A stretch of 64,000 nucleotides of DNA from Coptis chinensis (GCA_015680905.1 CM027378.1:55267501-55331500); one strand, 5' to 3'; positions 21,968-33,561 are shown, numbered from the stretch's first letter. A program made the numbers and translations. The notes: generated by a model from the sequence alone, not told the origin.

Positions 21968-23365
21968 ATGGCTAGAGAGACCAAACAACAAGTGAATGAT
22001 ATGCAAGGGTTGATGAACCAATTGAATGCCAGGTTAATAAAAGAAATACAAGCAAGAGAGGTCTCAAAGAAGAAGTGGGACGCATGATTTGAACTTTCAG
22101 AAAAGAAAATGGACAACAAATTTGAATAACTCTTTAAGGTATTTAATGACAAATTAAAAGGAAGAATACGCCAACAGTGGGTTTGCATTCAAGCTCACAA
22201 ATTCCATTGGAAACATTCACAGAAGTGGAACACTCCACAAACCACTCCCATCAACGATTTTCGGTTGACATTAATGACCATGGTAAGCTTCTTAAGAACC
22301 CAAGGTTATATTTCCCTTGTTTTGATGGGACTAACCCTAGGGTCTGGGCAAGAAAATATAGTTAATTTTTTCAACTCCACCCAATGGATGATGTTAAGAA
22401 AATTAGTGTAGTTTCACTGTATTTTGAAGGCAGAACAGATTCTTGGTTTCTCATTTATCAAGAAGGGAAGGAGTTATTAGATTGGAATGGGTTAGTCGAA
22501 GTAATATGTGATAGATTCGAATTAGTAGGCTAAGAGAACTATGTAGGGAATTTTAACAAACTGGTTCAAGTGGGTAGTGTCGATGAGTACTTTGAATAGT
22601 ATGAAGAACTTCAAGCCCTCATGGTAAATAAGAACAAGCAACTCATTGAGGAATATTTTGTTTTTAGTTTTCTTAGTGGGTTGAAAGATGAATTGAAAGT
22701 TTCCGTTCAAATGTTTAAACCTACCAATCTGAGTAATGCATTGTACCTCGCAAGGATGCAGGAAGTGGGCATTGGATGCCCAGGTTAAGAAAGCAACAAA
22801 ACTTATACAAAAAAACTACACCAACACCACTTCATATTTTTCTACTCCATCCTACCAGACTAAACAACCCACAACCTCCAATCCCATTCCAAAATTCACA
22901 AACACCATCAAACCCTTGAATACCACCCCAAGTAACTCCAATAGTGCAAAAACCACCTTACCACCCATTAAACGACTCATGCCAGCACAAATGATAATCA
23001 AAAGAGAAAAGGGACTTTGTTATAACTGTGAGGAAACTTACAAACCTGGACACAAGTGTACAACTCAACACTTGTATATGTTGGTAGGGACAGAAGAGGA
23101 ACATGAACTTATGGAAGATGACTGCGAGGAAGAACAAATATTACAACAAGTAGAAACTGATATGGAGATTTCACTCCATGCATTAACAGGGAATGTGGGG
23201 CAGAATACCATACGAATTCAATGTTTAATAAAAAAGAGACCCATTACTGTGTTAATAGACATCGGCAGCACCCACAGTTTCTTGGACTCGGAAGTAGCTA
23301 GACAAGCTGGATGCAAGATTGAACCAACATCTCACATGTTAGTTACATTTGCATGTTATTGGTGA
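21968..23365 (+). pseudogene. Gypsy gag and protease, broken
   Basis: The ATG at 21968 starts MARETKQQVNDMQ, soon frameshifted. The capsid core follows at 22280-22700 (LYFPCFDGTNPRVWARKY, then SLYFEGRTDSWF), with TAA and TAG stops in frame. The frame at 22736-23365 carries CYNCEETYKPGHKC, an intact C-x2-C-x4-H-x4-C zinc knuckle that binds the RNA. It then has VLIDIGSTHSFLD, a protease active site with D-I-G-S (usually D-S-G-S/A). A stop at 23363 ends it. The sequence between 23366 and 23600 continues the protease in other frames (ILPLGGCDMVLG). Confidence 0.85.
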
Positions 23366-23599
23366 GAAGACTATTAGTAAAACTATATGCAGTAAATTGA
23401 AATGGGAGATGCAAGGACATTCTTTCGAAGATGACATTAGAATACTACCATTGGGAGGGTGTGACATGGTCTTAGGTGTGGCGACTGGCTGAAGCAGTGT
23501 GGAGATGTGATACTTAACCTTCAGAAACTCCAACTAACTTTTAAGAGGGGAAGCTAGAAGATAGAACTATGAGGAGGCTCAGAGGTTGCTTCTCTAAAG

Positions 23600-25200
23600 T
23601 TGATTACAGCAAAGGCCTTATCAAAATTTCTGAAAAAGAACACTCATGCTCTTGTGGGTCAAATATTTTCCATCATAGGTATTGCCATCAAGCCTGAAAT
23701 TCCAGCTTACGTAGTTCCTTTACTCCAAGAATTTGCTGATGTATTTCAAGAACCTCAAGGTCTTCCTCCATCCAGAACATTAGACCACCATATCCCATTA
23801 AAAAATGACGTTGAACCCGCCAACCAAAAACCGTACAAGCATCCATACATTTAAAAGGTGGTTCTTGAATCATTAATGAAAGAAATGCTACAATTTGGAT
23901 TGATTCAACCCAGTCATAGCCCATTTGCTTCACCTGTGTTATTAGTTAAGAAAAAGGATGGGACATGGCTTTTCTGTGTGGATTATAGGAAGCTTAATGA
24001 TATGACAGTTAAGGATAAGTTTCCCATACCAGTTATAGATGAATTACTAGATGAGTTACATGGGGCATGCATTTTGTCCAAAATAGACCTTCGATCAGGT
24101 TATCACCAGATTTTGGTACATCTAGAAGACATCTACAAGACAACATTCAAAACTCATCAAGGCTACTACGAATTTGGACTAACTAATGCTCCAGTTACAT
24201 TCCAAGCCCTAATGAATGAGATTTTTAGTCCTTTTCTAAGGAAGCAGGTATTAGTGTTCTTTGATGACATACTAGTATATAGTACTAGTTTGGACGAGCA
24301 TTTACTCCATTTGAGACAAGTTTTAGACACACTGAGGCCACACACTCTCTATGCAAAGGCTTCTAAATGCACTTTTGCACAATTTCAATAAGAGTATTTG
24401 GGTCACTTAATTACACCTGAAGGAGTAGCAGCTGATCTAGCCAAGATCGATGCAATGATCAATTGGCCAAAACCTAAAACAACCAAAGGGTTGAGTGGCT
24501 TACTAGGTTTAACAGGCTACTACATAAGGTATGTTCAAGGATATGGCAACATCAGTCGACCTCTTACTGATATGCTAAAGAAGAATAGTTTTAATAAAGG
24601 TCCTCTGCAGCTGAAAAGACATTTGATGAACTGAAAAGAGCACTGACTTCAACACCTGTTCTAGCACTCCCGGATTTCAAGCAACCCTTCATAGTGGAGA
24701 CTGATGCATGTGCACGAGGAATTGGGGTTGTTTTAATGCAAGGAGGCCGTCCTATTGCTTTCTTTAGTAAGGCATTAGGTCTTAAAGCACTAGGTTTTTT
24801 TAGCTATGAGAAAGAACTCCTTGCAATTGTCATGGCAGTAACAAGATGGAAATCCTATCTACAAGGGCACCACTTTATAGTACACACAGACCAGCAAAGT
24901 ATCAAATTCTTTATGGAGCAAAGCATTACAACTCTCTTACAGCAGAGGTGGCTTTACCAAACTATTAGGCTTTGATTATAATATAAGGTACAAAAAGTGG
25001 AGGGAAAACACTACAGCTGACACACTTTCAAGAGTAGTGGAAGAACAAGGAGAATGTCATCTTATGGCTGTGGCACAGCCACAATGGATGATAGAGTGTC
25101 CCTCAGTTATGCTCAAGACATGACCCTCTAACAACTCATCTCTTAAATCATGATAGCACCAACAAGTTTCTTACTTTACTCTTATGATGCAGGCATACTC
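23600..25200 (+). pseudogene. Gypsy reverse transcriptase and RNase H, broken
   Basis: LLQEFADVFQEPQGLPPSR and DHHIPLK mark the start of RT. After a stop at 23852 the frame reads [31 protein letters not shown] and [10 protein letters not shown] (RT catalytic FxDD near 24260). Then come EYLGHLI and WPKPKTTKGLSGLLGLTGYY. RNase H begins ETDACARGIGVVLMQ (24694) and includes YEKELLAIVMAV and HTDQQSIKF. After a frameshift near 24970, RRDNTTADxLSR-like sequence ends the RNase H. Copying and RNA-strand removal are its known roles; stops at 23852, 24391 and 24634 inactivate it. Confidence 0.9.
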
Positions 25201-25242
25201 CGATACAAGGGTAAAGTTTATATTGGTAGTAATACTGCCTTA

Positions 25243-26735
25243 TGATAAGCTCCCAAATGTGTGTTTTATTACTCTAACATTACTACATTACAACCCTTCT
25301 TATGCATAATGAAAAGACAACTCATAGTTTTTATTGTCTTTTTCAGGTTACAGATAAATTCATACCACTTATCATAAAAACTACTTCTTAGCACCAAAAG
25401 GAGCCTTAATCACGCTTATTATAAAGACTAGAACCTGCTATGAAAAAGTGCTGAAAAAAGTCAAAGTCAAAGTCAAAGGTCAAAAGGTCAAGGACTCAGA
25501 ACCAAAGAGCTAACAATCAAAGTCCTTAACTCAGAAGACCAAAGATAGATGTCCTTAACTCAAAAGATTGCTTTCTCTAAAACCTATCTTGATCAAGAAG
25601 AAACCAAAAAGCAAAAGGAAAAAACAAAAGCATAAAGTAAAGAGTGAGGTGTTTCAAATGTAATGAAGAAGGGAAAATTAGTCATTTGCATAAAGTAGGG
25701 GTATAAGAACTAAAAGTTAGGGAGAGAGAAGACACCTAGACTTAATCTAGTGTCATGTAGGATTTATTTTTCTAGTCTTTTTTTTTTCATTCAAGTCATT
25801 TACTTTATTGTTTTTCATTTCAATCTTGTTATTTGCTTTTGTTATTCAATCAATTGATCTTCTTTCTTGTTGTTACTTTTTTCAATCAATCATTTTCTTT
25901 CATTGCTTTCAACTTTATGTTATTTCAATATTTAAAACTACTGAAGCTTTCAATGTTTTTCATAAACTAGTAACGAATACGAGTCCTACACTAAAGATCC
26001 TACCTTCCTTTCTTCAACTCCCAACCATTCAAACTCTAAACAATCTATGGTGAACCTCACTTCAATCACTTTTGAAGACTCAACACTTACCACAACTTCA
26101 AATGGCGCTGCCGTCATAGACCTTTATTGTAACTTAAAACAGGGAAAAACTCAAACAGTTGGGCCTGATTCTCTAATCACGTGCTAACCAATGTCACCTT
26201 TTCCTCAAGCAGCGTATAAGCACAGCTTGAGAGGTAAATTCTAAACCTCCTCGAAGCCCATGTAAGAGGATACCTTTTGTGTTCAAGTATGCTTACGTGA
26301 TTGTTCAAAATTTAATTTCCACAATGCAATTTATATTCACGCATAAGGTTGAACCCGAGCCACATAACAACCATTGGGAAGTCATTCCCCAATGTAGATA
26401 AATCAGATGATGCTTGATTCTTGAAGCCCTAGACTATAAAAATGAATTAAATTCAATCAACTAGAGCCAAAAGTAGTCACACTCCTCTAGAAAATGACAA
26501 AAATATAGCCATGAGGATTTAGAGTAATCAGTTACCATATTTTGGTGGACCAACTACCTGCCTCACTCCCCTCCCCTAGATTCATCATGAGTTAGATTCT
26601 TGGTAGCACACCACTTGGTGAAGTGACTGCCTACTCTTCTGAGACGTGTAGTAGAGTCATCCTAGTCTCACACCCAATTATTCCCTTGAACAAGGCATAT
26701 AGTAAATTATAGACCTAGCAAAGTTTAAAAAAAAA
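25243..26735 (+). repeat. LTR of a third Athila-like lineage, approximate right edge
   Basis: TGATAAGCTCCCAAATGTG resembles the starts of the other Athila-like LTRs (TGATAAGCACCCAAAAGTG) and begins exactly where the gypsy RNase H region is cut. No ORF is supported inside. CCTTA precedes it, but no matching duplication can be placed because the other end is disrupted. It is diverged from the other LTRs, so the end near 26735 is a guess. Confidence 0.55.
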
Positions 26736-26825
26736 AATGAATTTCTACTGTTTGTGCATCATCATTGATTGAGCATTCATGTCTTATCAATATGCATCAT
26801 AACCATCATGAAATTACAATATAAA

Positions 26826-27364
26826 TCCAAAACCTTGTTCTTTTTGCGGTAGTCCTTATCACTGATTATCTTATTGTCCATCATATACTGAATTTGAGTC
26901 TACTACGGGAAATCCTTACAATTACGAACTTCAATTTTCAAACTTCCCTAATACCCCATACACTCAAGAGTTTTCTAATCATGTCGACAATTCATGGAGT
27001 TCCACCACAAATAGTCAACCACCATTCATATATTCACCTGGTTAGTCAGAGTACGGTTTCAACCAAAACCCATTACCATTCATATCACCATCCATATCAA
27101 ATTCATATCCCACTCCACCATCCATCACAAACCAACTTTACCAGGAAATGGCCAAGCAAACAATATTAACTCAGTAAATAGCAACTACCTTATGTTTTCT
27201 CTAATTTAATTCAAAAGATACCACATCTGAGACTAATATTCTTTCTACCAGTCCAGAACCCAACCAAAAAGAGAAATAAGGTGTTACTATAACAAAGCCA
27301 ATTGCTAAAGCCCATCCTAATACTTATGACCAGTTAAAAACCTATCATCCTCCACCCGAGTATC
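26826..27364 (+). pseudogene. Athila-like gag C-terminal fragment
   Basis: One frame from about 26826 reads CSFCGSPYH-stop-LSYCPSY, a C-x2-C-x4-H-x4-C zinc knuckle with one stop inside. It continues open, apart from a few stops, as a Pro/Asn/Thr/Ser-rich linker (NFPNTPYTQEFSN; QPPFIYSPG; AHPNTYDQLKTYHPPPEYP). This matches the composition and order of gag in the two larger Athila-like copies. The capsid core and PBS that should lie between this and the LTR are missing. It ends where CACTACAAG begins. Confidence 0.55.
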
Positions 27365-27412
27365 CACTACAAGAAAACAGGTTTTACCCCACGGTCCAAA
27401 ACTGTGGGAAAA
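27365..27412 (+). mobile_element. Isolated CACTA transposon terminus
   Basis: CACTACAAGAAAACAGG is a CACTA terminus, followed by CCCACGGT and ACTGTGGG as an inverted subterminal pair. It interrupts the Athila-like gag linker. No opposite terminus was found, so either the rest was deleted or the element extends to an end I could not recognise. Confidence 0.55.
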
Positions 27413-27537
27413 GGTTTAGAGTATCTAGGTTAGTCTCTCTGCCATTGTTGTTTTCTTTTCTTGCTTTGAAGGTTCTTCATTTATAGTCTTGTTTAGGTCG
27501 TTGTGTTGTAACAAAAGAGAGAGAGAGAAAGTAAAAC

Positions 27538-29480
27538 ATGTCTGACTCAGATGACACCCATTCTAACGAAGTAATAGAGGAGTCGTTAGGGTTTGGGAGT
27601 GAGGAGGAGGTGGTAAAATCTGATTCTGTAATTGCTGTAGTGAGTAGTTCTGGTCGTGATGAGGTTTCTATTTCAAGTGGGTTGGTGAGTACCGTATTAA
27701 GGTCACTGATATCGTGGAGCACTTTGCTATGAAGCAGTTTAGGGCCAATAATTTTAGTTTACAGACACTGACCAAGAGGTCGAGGGTCCTGGGTTAGTAA
27801 TGAACCCTGGGAGAAGAGGTTATTGCTGGTGGTTGGAAATTATTGTGCCCCTGAGTTTAGTGTTGAGACTAGGGTTTGTATTTTGCTGGTATGTTTCTGT
27901 TTCCTTTGTTGTATTATTGAAAAATAGGTGTTATATTGACCTGACCTTTGAACTGGTTGTCTTTCAGAGGCCATTATCACAAAGCGAAGTAAGCGTGGAG
28001 TGATTGAGAAGTTCACTAAGCTTAGTCGAGTTCAGAAACAAGCAAGGCTGCTCGTAGTAGTGAACTACTTTATGGAGAGGGGAGGTCGGGAGATACGACT
28101 AAAGAGAAGGAACCAAATGAAGCGAGCTCGTGGTTAAGTTGATAGTGAGTCATCTACTGAGTCGATAATGGAAAGGGGAAACAGTGGAATTGTTATGAGG
28201 GAAGAAAAAAATAAGAACCGTGTTGGGTATGTGCGTCTTACCGGTGGAGGTGGGACCTCTGGGTCTGGGGGTGGATCGTTAAGGCGACCTTTCCAAGGTG
28301 GCAATGATGGCATGAAGGTCGCTCCACTAGAGAGGACGAGGGAGGGCTCTCCTCTGGACCTAGAGGAGATCAGGTTCGTGCCTCGCCGGCCAAGCAGCCT
28401 TGCTAAGCGAAAGGCAGATACACCTGATCCTAGGGACACCAAAGTGGCTAGGGTCGTGGACCGCTCTGCTGGGAGTGGATATGGTGCTTTGCCTGAGCAA
28501 ATTGGGGGTAAGGGGGTAAGGAGTTCGAGGTCTAGGGGTAGACTCGACCTGACAATACCCAATCTGGACAATTTTGAGAAAGGGCTGGCTTTGACTACTG
28601 ATGTGGGTGGTAAAAGGAAGGGGAAGGTTGCTGCCATGGAAGCAGGCAAGATGACCTCCCAGAAGGGTGACGATATGGATTAGAACCTTGTTTTTGTGAA
28701 CTCGAAGTCTGGGAAGATGCATCTGGTGAAGAGGTTAGATTATAGCTATAAATCAGCACCTATTGCTGCATGTTTGCTTGATTGTGTTGTTCTGGATGGT
28801 GATCATAAGGATTTGGATGGTAAAGACTTGGCTGAAAATCTTAGGGCGATGGATTTGGCCCATTGTTTGGTATGTCTTTTAAATTTTCCTGTGGTTGGTT
28901 GGCTATGTAAGTAGTTGTTTAACACTTGTTGTCTTTATATAGCTTCTAGCTGGTTATCAGAAGCTGAAATAGATGGTTTAGATAAGCGAGTCTGAGAAGG
29001 GAGAACTGGAGAAAGTGAAAAATGAACTAGCTAATGTGAGGGACGTTCAGGTGGCAAAGAAGAAAGAGTTAGATGATCTGAAGAGACTGTATGCCGTTCT
29101 AGAGAAGCTGACCATGAGCGGCTCAATTGCAGAGCTTGAGGAGAAGGTGGTTTCTGTAACTGAGTACGCTAAAACTTGTAAAACGGTTGCTCAGAGGGCT
29201 CAGCAGGCTTACGATGGTTTGGGCTAAGATTTCGACGAACTAGAGTAGATGTATCTTCAATTGAAAGAAGAGCATGAAAGTGGGTCTCCAGGTACACCAG
29301 TGATCGACGTACATGGAGATGCTAGTAATGTTCCATTTGCCAGTACTGTCGTCCCTCGGCTGAGCGAACTGAAGATGCTGTCAATACTCTTTCTGCTACC
29401 GTTCTTCCCGTTGATGCTGATGTTGCTACTCCTGATGAATTGGATCCGTTGCAGACAGAGTCTTTGAACAATGTTGCTTG
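27538..29480 (+). pseudogene. Antisense accessory ORF of Tat element, spliced, coiled-coil protein
   Basis: The ATG at 27538 starts MSDSDDTHSNEVIEES (acidic, Ser-rich). A frameshift leads to KWVGEYRIKVTDIVEHFAM. Apparent introns lie at about 27882-27969 (GTATGTTTC...TTTCAG) and 28870-28941 (GTATGTCTTT...TATAG). The block 28168-28683 is basic and Gly/Arg-rich. The block 29015-29227 is a heptad-like coiled coil (ELEKVKNELANVRDVQVAKK). The order of acidic head, conserved domain and coiled coil fits the plant proteins called putative gypsy-type transposon, found antisense in Tat elements. Stops and shifts make it a pseudogene. It could instead be a gene carried by the CACTA terminus at 27365. Its function is unknown. 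Confidence 0.6.
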
Positions 29481-29569
29481 ATTCCTTCTATGTCTTTGAA
29501 ATTTGAAATGTTTTTGCTTGTTTCTTGAATTTGTAATATTGTTTGAAAGTGGTGGAGATACAATAGATC

Positions 29570-30360
29570 TGGTTTCCTGGCCTTGCCCGGGCAGTTCGCC
29601 TTAGTATTGGTTATATGGCATGGGCCAGGTACATTAAGAGCTGATAACCTGGGGTAACCTGGGCAGTTCGCTTTATTTTTGAGATCTGAACGAACTAGTT
29701 TCCACATAAGTGGCAGTTCGGTAGACTTTAATGAACTGGTTTCCTGAGTGTGTTTAGGCAGTTCATATTTTGCACTTATGAAAAGTATGTTTGCTTTGTC
29801 TTACTTTTGCTTGAATGCTTGTTGCATGTTGTTTTGATATCCCAGTAGGAATTTGACCTAGAGATGTATGTCCCGTCGTCTAGGAAGACTTAGGATGCTT
29901 GTGAAACATTGGAGTTCGATTGAGTGTACTGCTCAGGAGAGCGTTTTGACTCGAGAGAGCCTTTGAGCTCGGGTGAACGTGTTGTTCTTCGATAATGTTC
30001 TTCACTGAGTTGAGCCTAGGTGTGTAGGTCTACAACTAATGAGAATTGTTTGAGCTATGTAGCCTGTGAGCTTGAGTGAGCGTTTTACCGTAGAGAACGT
30101 TTTAGCTCTAGAGAGCGTTTTAGTTCAAGTAAGCGTTCTGGCTTCTCTAGAGAGCGTTCTATACTAAGTTGATCCTAGAATTGTAGGTCCTCAACTAGTA
30201 AGAAGTGTTAGAGTTATGGAGCCCTTGAGCTCGAGTGAATATTTCAACTTGAGTAAGCGTGTTATCATAGAGAACATATGAGCTCTGGAGAGCGTTTTAG
30301 TTCAAATAAGAATTTTTCTCTTAGAGAGAGAGCTGTGTGTCTTTTGTTAACATTGAGAGA
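29570..30360. repeat. Degenerate tandem repeats between integrase and antisense ORF
   Basis: Two families are mixed. GGCAGTTCG recurs four times at 29590-29765. Units built on AGAGAGCGTTTTAG/TGAGCTC recur at 29935-30330, together with two copies of TTGA(G/T)CCTAG-TGTAGGTC-CAACTA about 140 bp apart. Tat and Ogre elements often carry such arrays before the 3' LTR. No ORF is supported. Confidence 0.65.
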
Positions 30361-30432
30361 CTACTGTGCATTAATGCAAACAAAAACTATGTGTATAGTG
30401 TTAAAAGTAAGAACTCATGCAAATGGAATCTT

Positions 30433-31240
30433 TTATTGATAAAATTTCTTTAATAAGAAAGTATTCCAAGGACGTGGTAATGTCTGTCCGTCTTGGGTTT
30501 TGATCCAATATGCTCCATTGCCAATGACTTGTTCCACTATGTAAGGGCCTTCCCATGTTGGTTCCAGTTTCGAGCCATCCTTAGTCTTTTTCAAGACTAG
30601 GTCGCCAGGTTAAAACTTCGAGGGTTTACTCGTTTGTTATATGTCTTCCTCAGAGTTTGGTGGTAGGATGCCACTCGAATGGCTGCTAGTTCACGGAGTT
30701 CTTCAAGTAAGTTGACCTATCTAGCAAAAATGGAATCGGTCTGACCAGATTCGACGATCTCAGATTGAGTCTTTGTAATTTTCAGCTCGGTAGGAATGAC
30801 GACCTCAGTACCATAACATAGTGAGAACAGTGACTCGCCTGTACTAGAATGTTCTGTGAGCCCATAGAATGTTTTCTAGCTACATTGGCCACTGGCTCTT
30901 GTTCTTTTCAATATTTTTTTTTAAGTTCTCTAGAATTGCCTTGTTACTAGCTTAAATGTTACTAGCTTTGGGACTAGTGTGTAGGGGAGGCCAAATCTGA
31001 TAATGATGTTGGTCCAAATGAAGTTTCTGACATTAGATTCTTTGACATGAGCCAAGGGGATCGCTTCCACCCCTTTGGTGAAGTAATCAGTTGCTGCTAG
31101 GATGAACCTAAAACCAGTGCTCTTCTGTAGAATGAATGGACCCATGATGTCCATGCCCCACATGTGAAATCGCCAAGGGATGCAATGTTAATGAGTTATC
31201 TAGCTGGCTGGATAATATTGTGGCCAAATGTTTGTCACTT
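30433..31240 (-). pseudogene. Tat element A integrase, core and C-terminus
   Basis: On the minus strand, MWGMDIMGPF and TDYFTKGVEAIPLA mark the integrase catalytic core (31163 on), where D is the first catalytic Asp and FTKWVEA has become FTKGVEA. After frameshifts, ELAAIRVASYHQTLRKTYN, then GDLVLKK and LEPTWEGPYIV and GNGAYW, mark the C-terminal DNA-binding domain. The frame ends KKFYQ-stop at 30433-30435. Integrase joins element DNA to the chromosome. Part of the core between 30930 and 30740 is degraded or missing. Confidence 0.8.
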
Positions 31241-32038
31241 AATGCATTTCAGTACATATTTCTTGGCATCGATATGCATTTTTGGCTTGAAATATCCTTG
31301 TGAGATCGCTTTGTGAGCCAAAGAGTGACCTCTTGCGTGATTCCCACATTCTCCCTCGTGGATCTCTGCAAAAATCATCTGACCTTGTCCTGGGCTTATG
31401 CACCTCAGATGTGGCCCTCCGGCGGACTTTTTGAAAAGTTTGCCATTTACTAGGCAGTAGCAACTTGACTGGTATTGAACCTGTCTGGCCTTGGCACCAT
31501 CTGTTGGTGTCTTTCTTAGTTGGATATACTCTATGATAGGTTGCATCCATGTTTGACTCATCTGAGTGTTAGAGAGTGGGCATAGGTCGCTGATTTCTAA
31601 GACGTGCTGATTTTGGTAAGCATGTTTATCAAGTACTTCAATAAGTAGTTTCCTAGGGTCACAGTCCGGTGTTTGGGTCATGAGGTACGCCAAGCTATCA
31701 GGATGATGATTCTCTTCCCGTAGGAAATAGTGTATGGTGAGTTTCTCGAAAGAAGGCAGTATTTGATTCACAACTTGAAGGTATTTAGAAAGGTTACCTC
31801 TATTGGTGGTATACTCATTGGCGACCTGACGAACGACCAGTTGTGAATTGCTAAAGACCTTGAGTTCATGAACTTTGAGTTCTAACGCCATACTAAGCCC
31901 CATGTTCAGGGCTTCGTACTCAGCTTCATTGTTGGAGGTCACAAAATCAATGCAAACTGACCTTTCCACCATAGTGCCATCTGGTGACACTAGGACTACT
32001 CCAACTCCGCTGCCACCCAGATTGCTAGCTCCTTCCAT
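31235..32038 (-). pseudogene. Tat element A second RNase H and integrase zinc finger
   Basis: A 267-codon frame opens MEGASNLGGSGVGVVLVSPDG, the start of the archaeal-type RNase H that marks the Tat lineage (usual form VDGASNxxGSGxG). NNEAEYEAL carries the catalytic Glu. FSNSQLVVRQV is the SDSQLV motif with Asp changed to Asn, and the first Asp is Glu, so activity is doubtful. Then LRCISPGQGQ, IHEGECGNHARG and KKYVLKC give the H-H-C-C finger of integrase, with its last Cys lost (CIK-stop). It overlaps the RNase H frame upstream by a shift. Confidence 0.82.
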
Positions 32039-32811
32039 GAAGAGGGACCATACTGAAGCGTCATGTTGTTCAAAGGTCGAGATGGTTCCCAGTTCAGGTC
32101 GACAACTGGGAAATCTGCTAAGAAATCAGCAACGACCTGACCCTTCTGAGATGTTCTCGTGGTGAACTCAGTGTAGTGTTCACCGAGTTCTTTTGCCCAT
32201 ATTGCCATGTGAGTTGTTTTGTTAGCTTTAAGAAGGATCTTTTTTAGTGGGAGGTCGGTGAGTACTTTGATTAGGTGTGCTTGGAAGTATGGCATGAACT
32301 TTCTTGCTGAGTAAAGTAATGTCAGTACTACTTTTTCAATATGGGAGTAGTTCTTCTCAGCTGACAATAATGTCTTGCTTCTGAAGTAGATCGGTTTTTC
32401 TGCGTTCTGTTCCTTTTTGAAGAGAACTGAACTGATAGCGAAGTCAGACACACCTAAGTATAGCCCCAGTGTTTCACCATTAATCGATTTTGCCAGCACA
32501 GGTGGTGTTGACAAGTAGTCCTTGAGAGTAGCGAACGCTTGGTGGCATTGCTCATTCCATGAGAACTGTTCACCATTCTTGAGAATTTGTAGGAAAGGTC
32601 AGCATTTGTCTGATGCTCTCGATATGAATAGGTTTAGAGCTACCCCCATTCCTGACAGTTTCTGTATCTGCTTATTTGTTTTTGGGTTGGGCATGTCCAA
32701 GAATGCTTGCATCTGATATAGGTTAGCTTTTATCCCACGTTGTGAGACATGATACCCTAGAAATTTCCCAGAGGATGCTCCAAAGAGGCATTTCTCGGGG
32801 TTAAGTTTCAT
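31996..32811 (-). pseudogene. Tat element A RT connection and first RNase H
   Basis: The frame from 32811 reads MKLNPEKCLFGASSGKFLGY, the RT thumb/connection, to KLSGMGVALNLFISRASDKC. After a shift near 32599, 32514-31996 reads LYLGVSDFAISSVLFKKEQ, KPIYFRSKTL and IEKVVLTLLYSARKF, then HLIKVLTDLPLK and KGQVVADFLADF. These are the tether RNase H motifs of gypsy pol. D in LYLGVSD and D in LTDLPL occupy catalytic positions. Confidence 0.82.
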
Positions 32812-32817
32812 CTGAGT

Positions 32818-33561
32818 TCACTGCAGTCTGGAGAACGCTTGCGTGAGATGATCTAAGTGATCTTCAGCTTTCTTGCTTTTGATGACCATATCGTCTATGT
32901 AGACTTCCATGGTGTCTCCTAACATGTCTTGGAACATATCGATGACAAGTCGTTGATAGGTCGTTCTAGCGTTCTTGAGACCGAAAGGGAGGACATTGTA
33001 ACAGTAAATCCCTTGTTCTATGATGAATGAGGTTTTCTCCTGGTCCTTTTCTGCCAAGGGGATTTGGTTGTAACCACTGTAGGCATCCATGAAGGACAAG
33101 AGTTCGTGGCCACAGGTCTGGTCCACAAGTCGGTCGATTCTTGGTAAGGGGAAACTATCCTTAGGTGTTTCTTGATTAAGATTGGTGAAGTCTATGCAAA
33201 GGCCAACTGTGCCATTCTTTTTTGGGATTGCTACAATGTTAGCAATCCATTCAGGGTACTCGATCTTGCTAATGAAACCAACTTTTTTGAGGTTGTCGAT
33301 CTCGTCATTTATGGCTTTTAGGAATCTAAGGGATAGTTTCCTAGGCCGTTGGCGAACTAGTTTAACATTTGGATTCATGTTTAGTTTATGACATGCAACA
33401 TTAGGATCAATTCCAAGGACATCGATATACGACCAAGCAAAAACATCTTTATTCAATGATAAAAAGCTTACAAGTTGTGCCTTGGGAGTAGGGTCAAGGT
33501 TAGCTCCTACATAAACGAACTTAAGGTCATCCTCGGTTCCTAGGTTGACATTTTCCTTCAA
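32818..33561 (-). pseudogene. Tat element A reverse transcriptase
   Basis: A 247-codon open frame contains KDVFAWSYIDVLGIDP, then VGFISKIEYPEWIANIV, PKKNGTVGLCIDFTNLN, FPLPRIDRLVD, FMDAYSGYNQI, and the catalytic VYIDDMVIKS. YIDDM is the Tat-type form of the YxDD box, with both Asp kept. It synthesises DNA from element RNA in the particle. The frame overlaps the protease frame by about 35 bp at 33527-33561. It is the least damaged pol segment of element A. Confidence 0.88.

Larger units (their letters stand above)
21828..25242 (+). mobile_element. Ty3/gypsy retrotransposon with Met-type primer site, truncated
   Basis: About 80 bp of probable 5' LTR end (finishing AGAACA) precedes the primer site at 21911. 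Gag, a CCHC knuckle, protease, RT and RNase H follow in one orientation. The element stops at 25242, where an Athila-like LTR begins, so integrase and the 3' LTR are missing. Several stops and frameshifts show it is old. Chromodomain status cannot be judged. Confidence 0.88.

Noticed and set aside
28134-28649. 171-codon minus-strand frame
   Set aside because: It is the shadow of the plus-strand frame 28168-28683, which fits the flanking exons of the antisense ORF.
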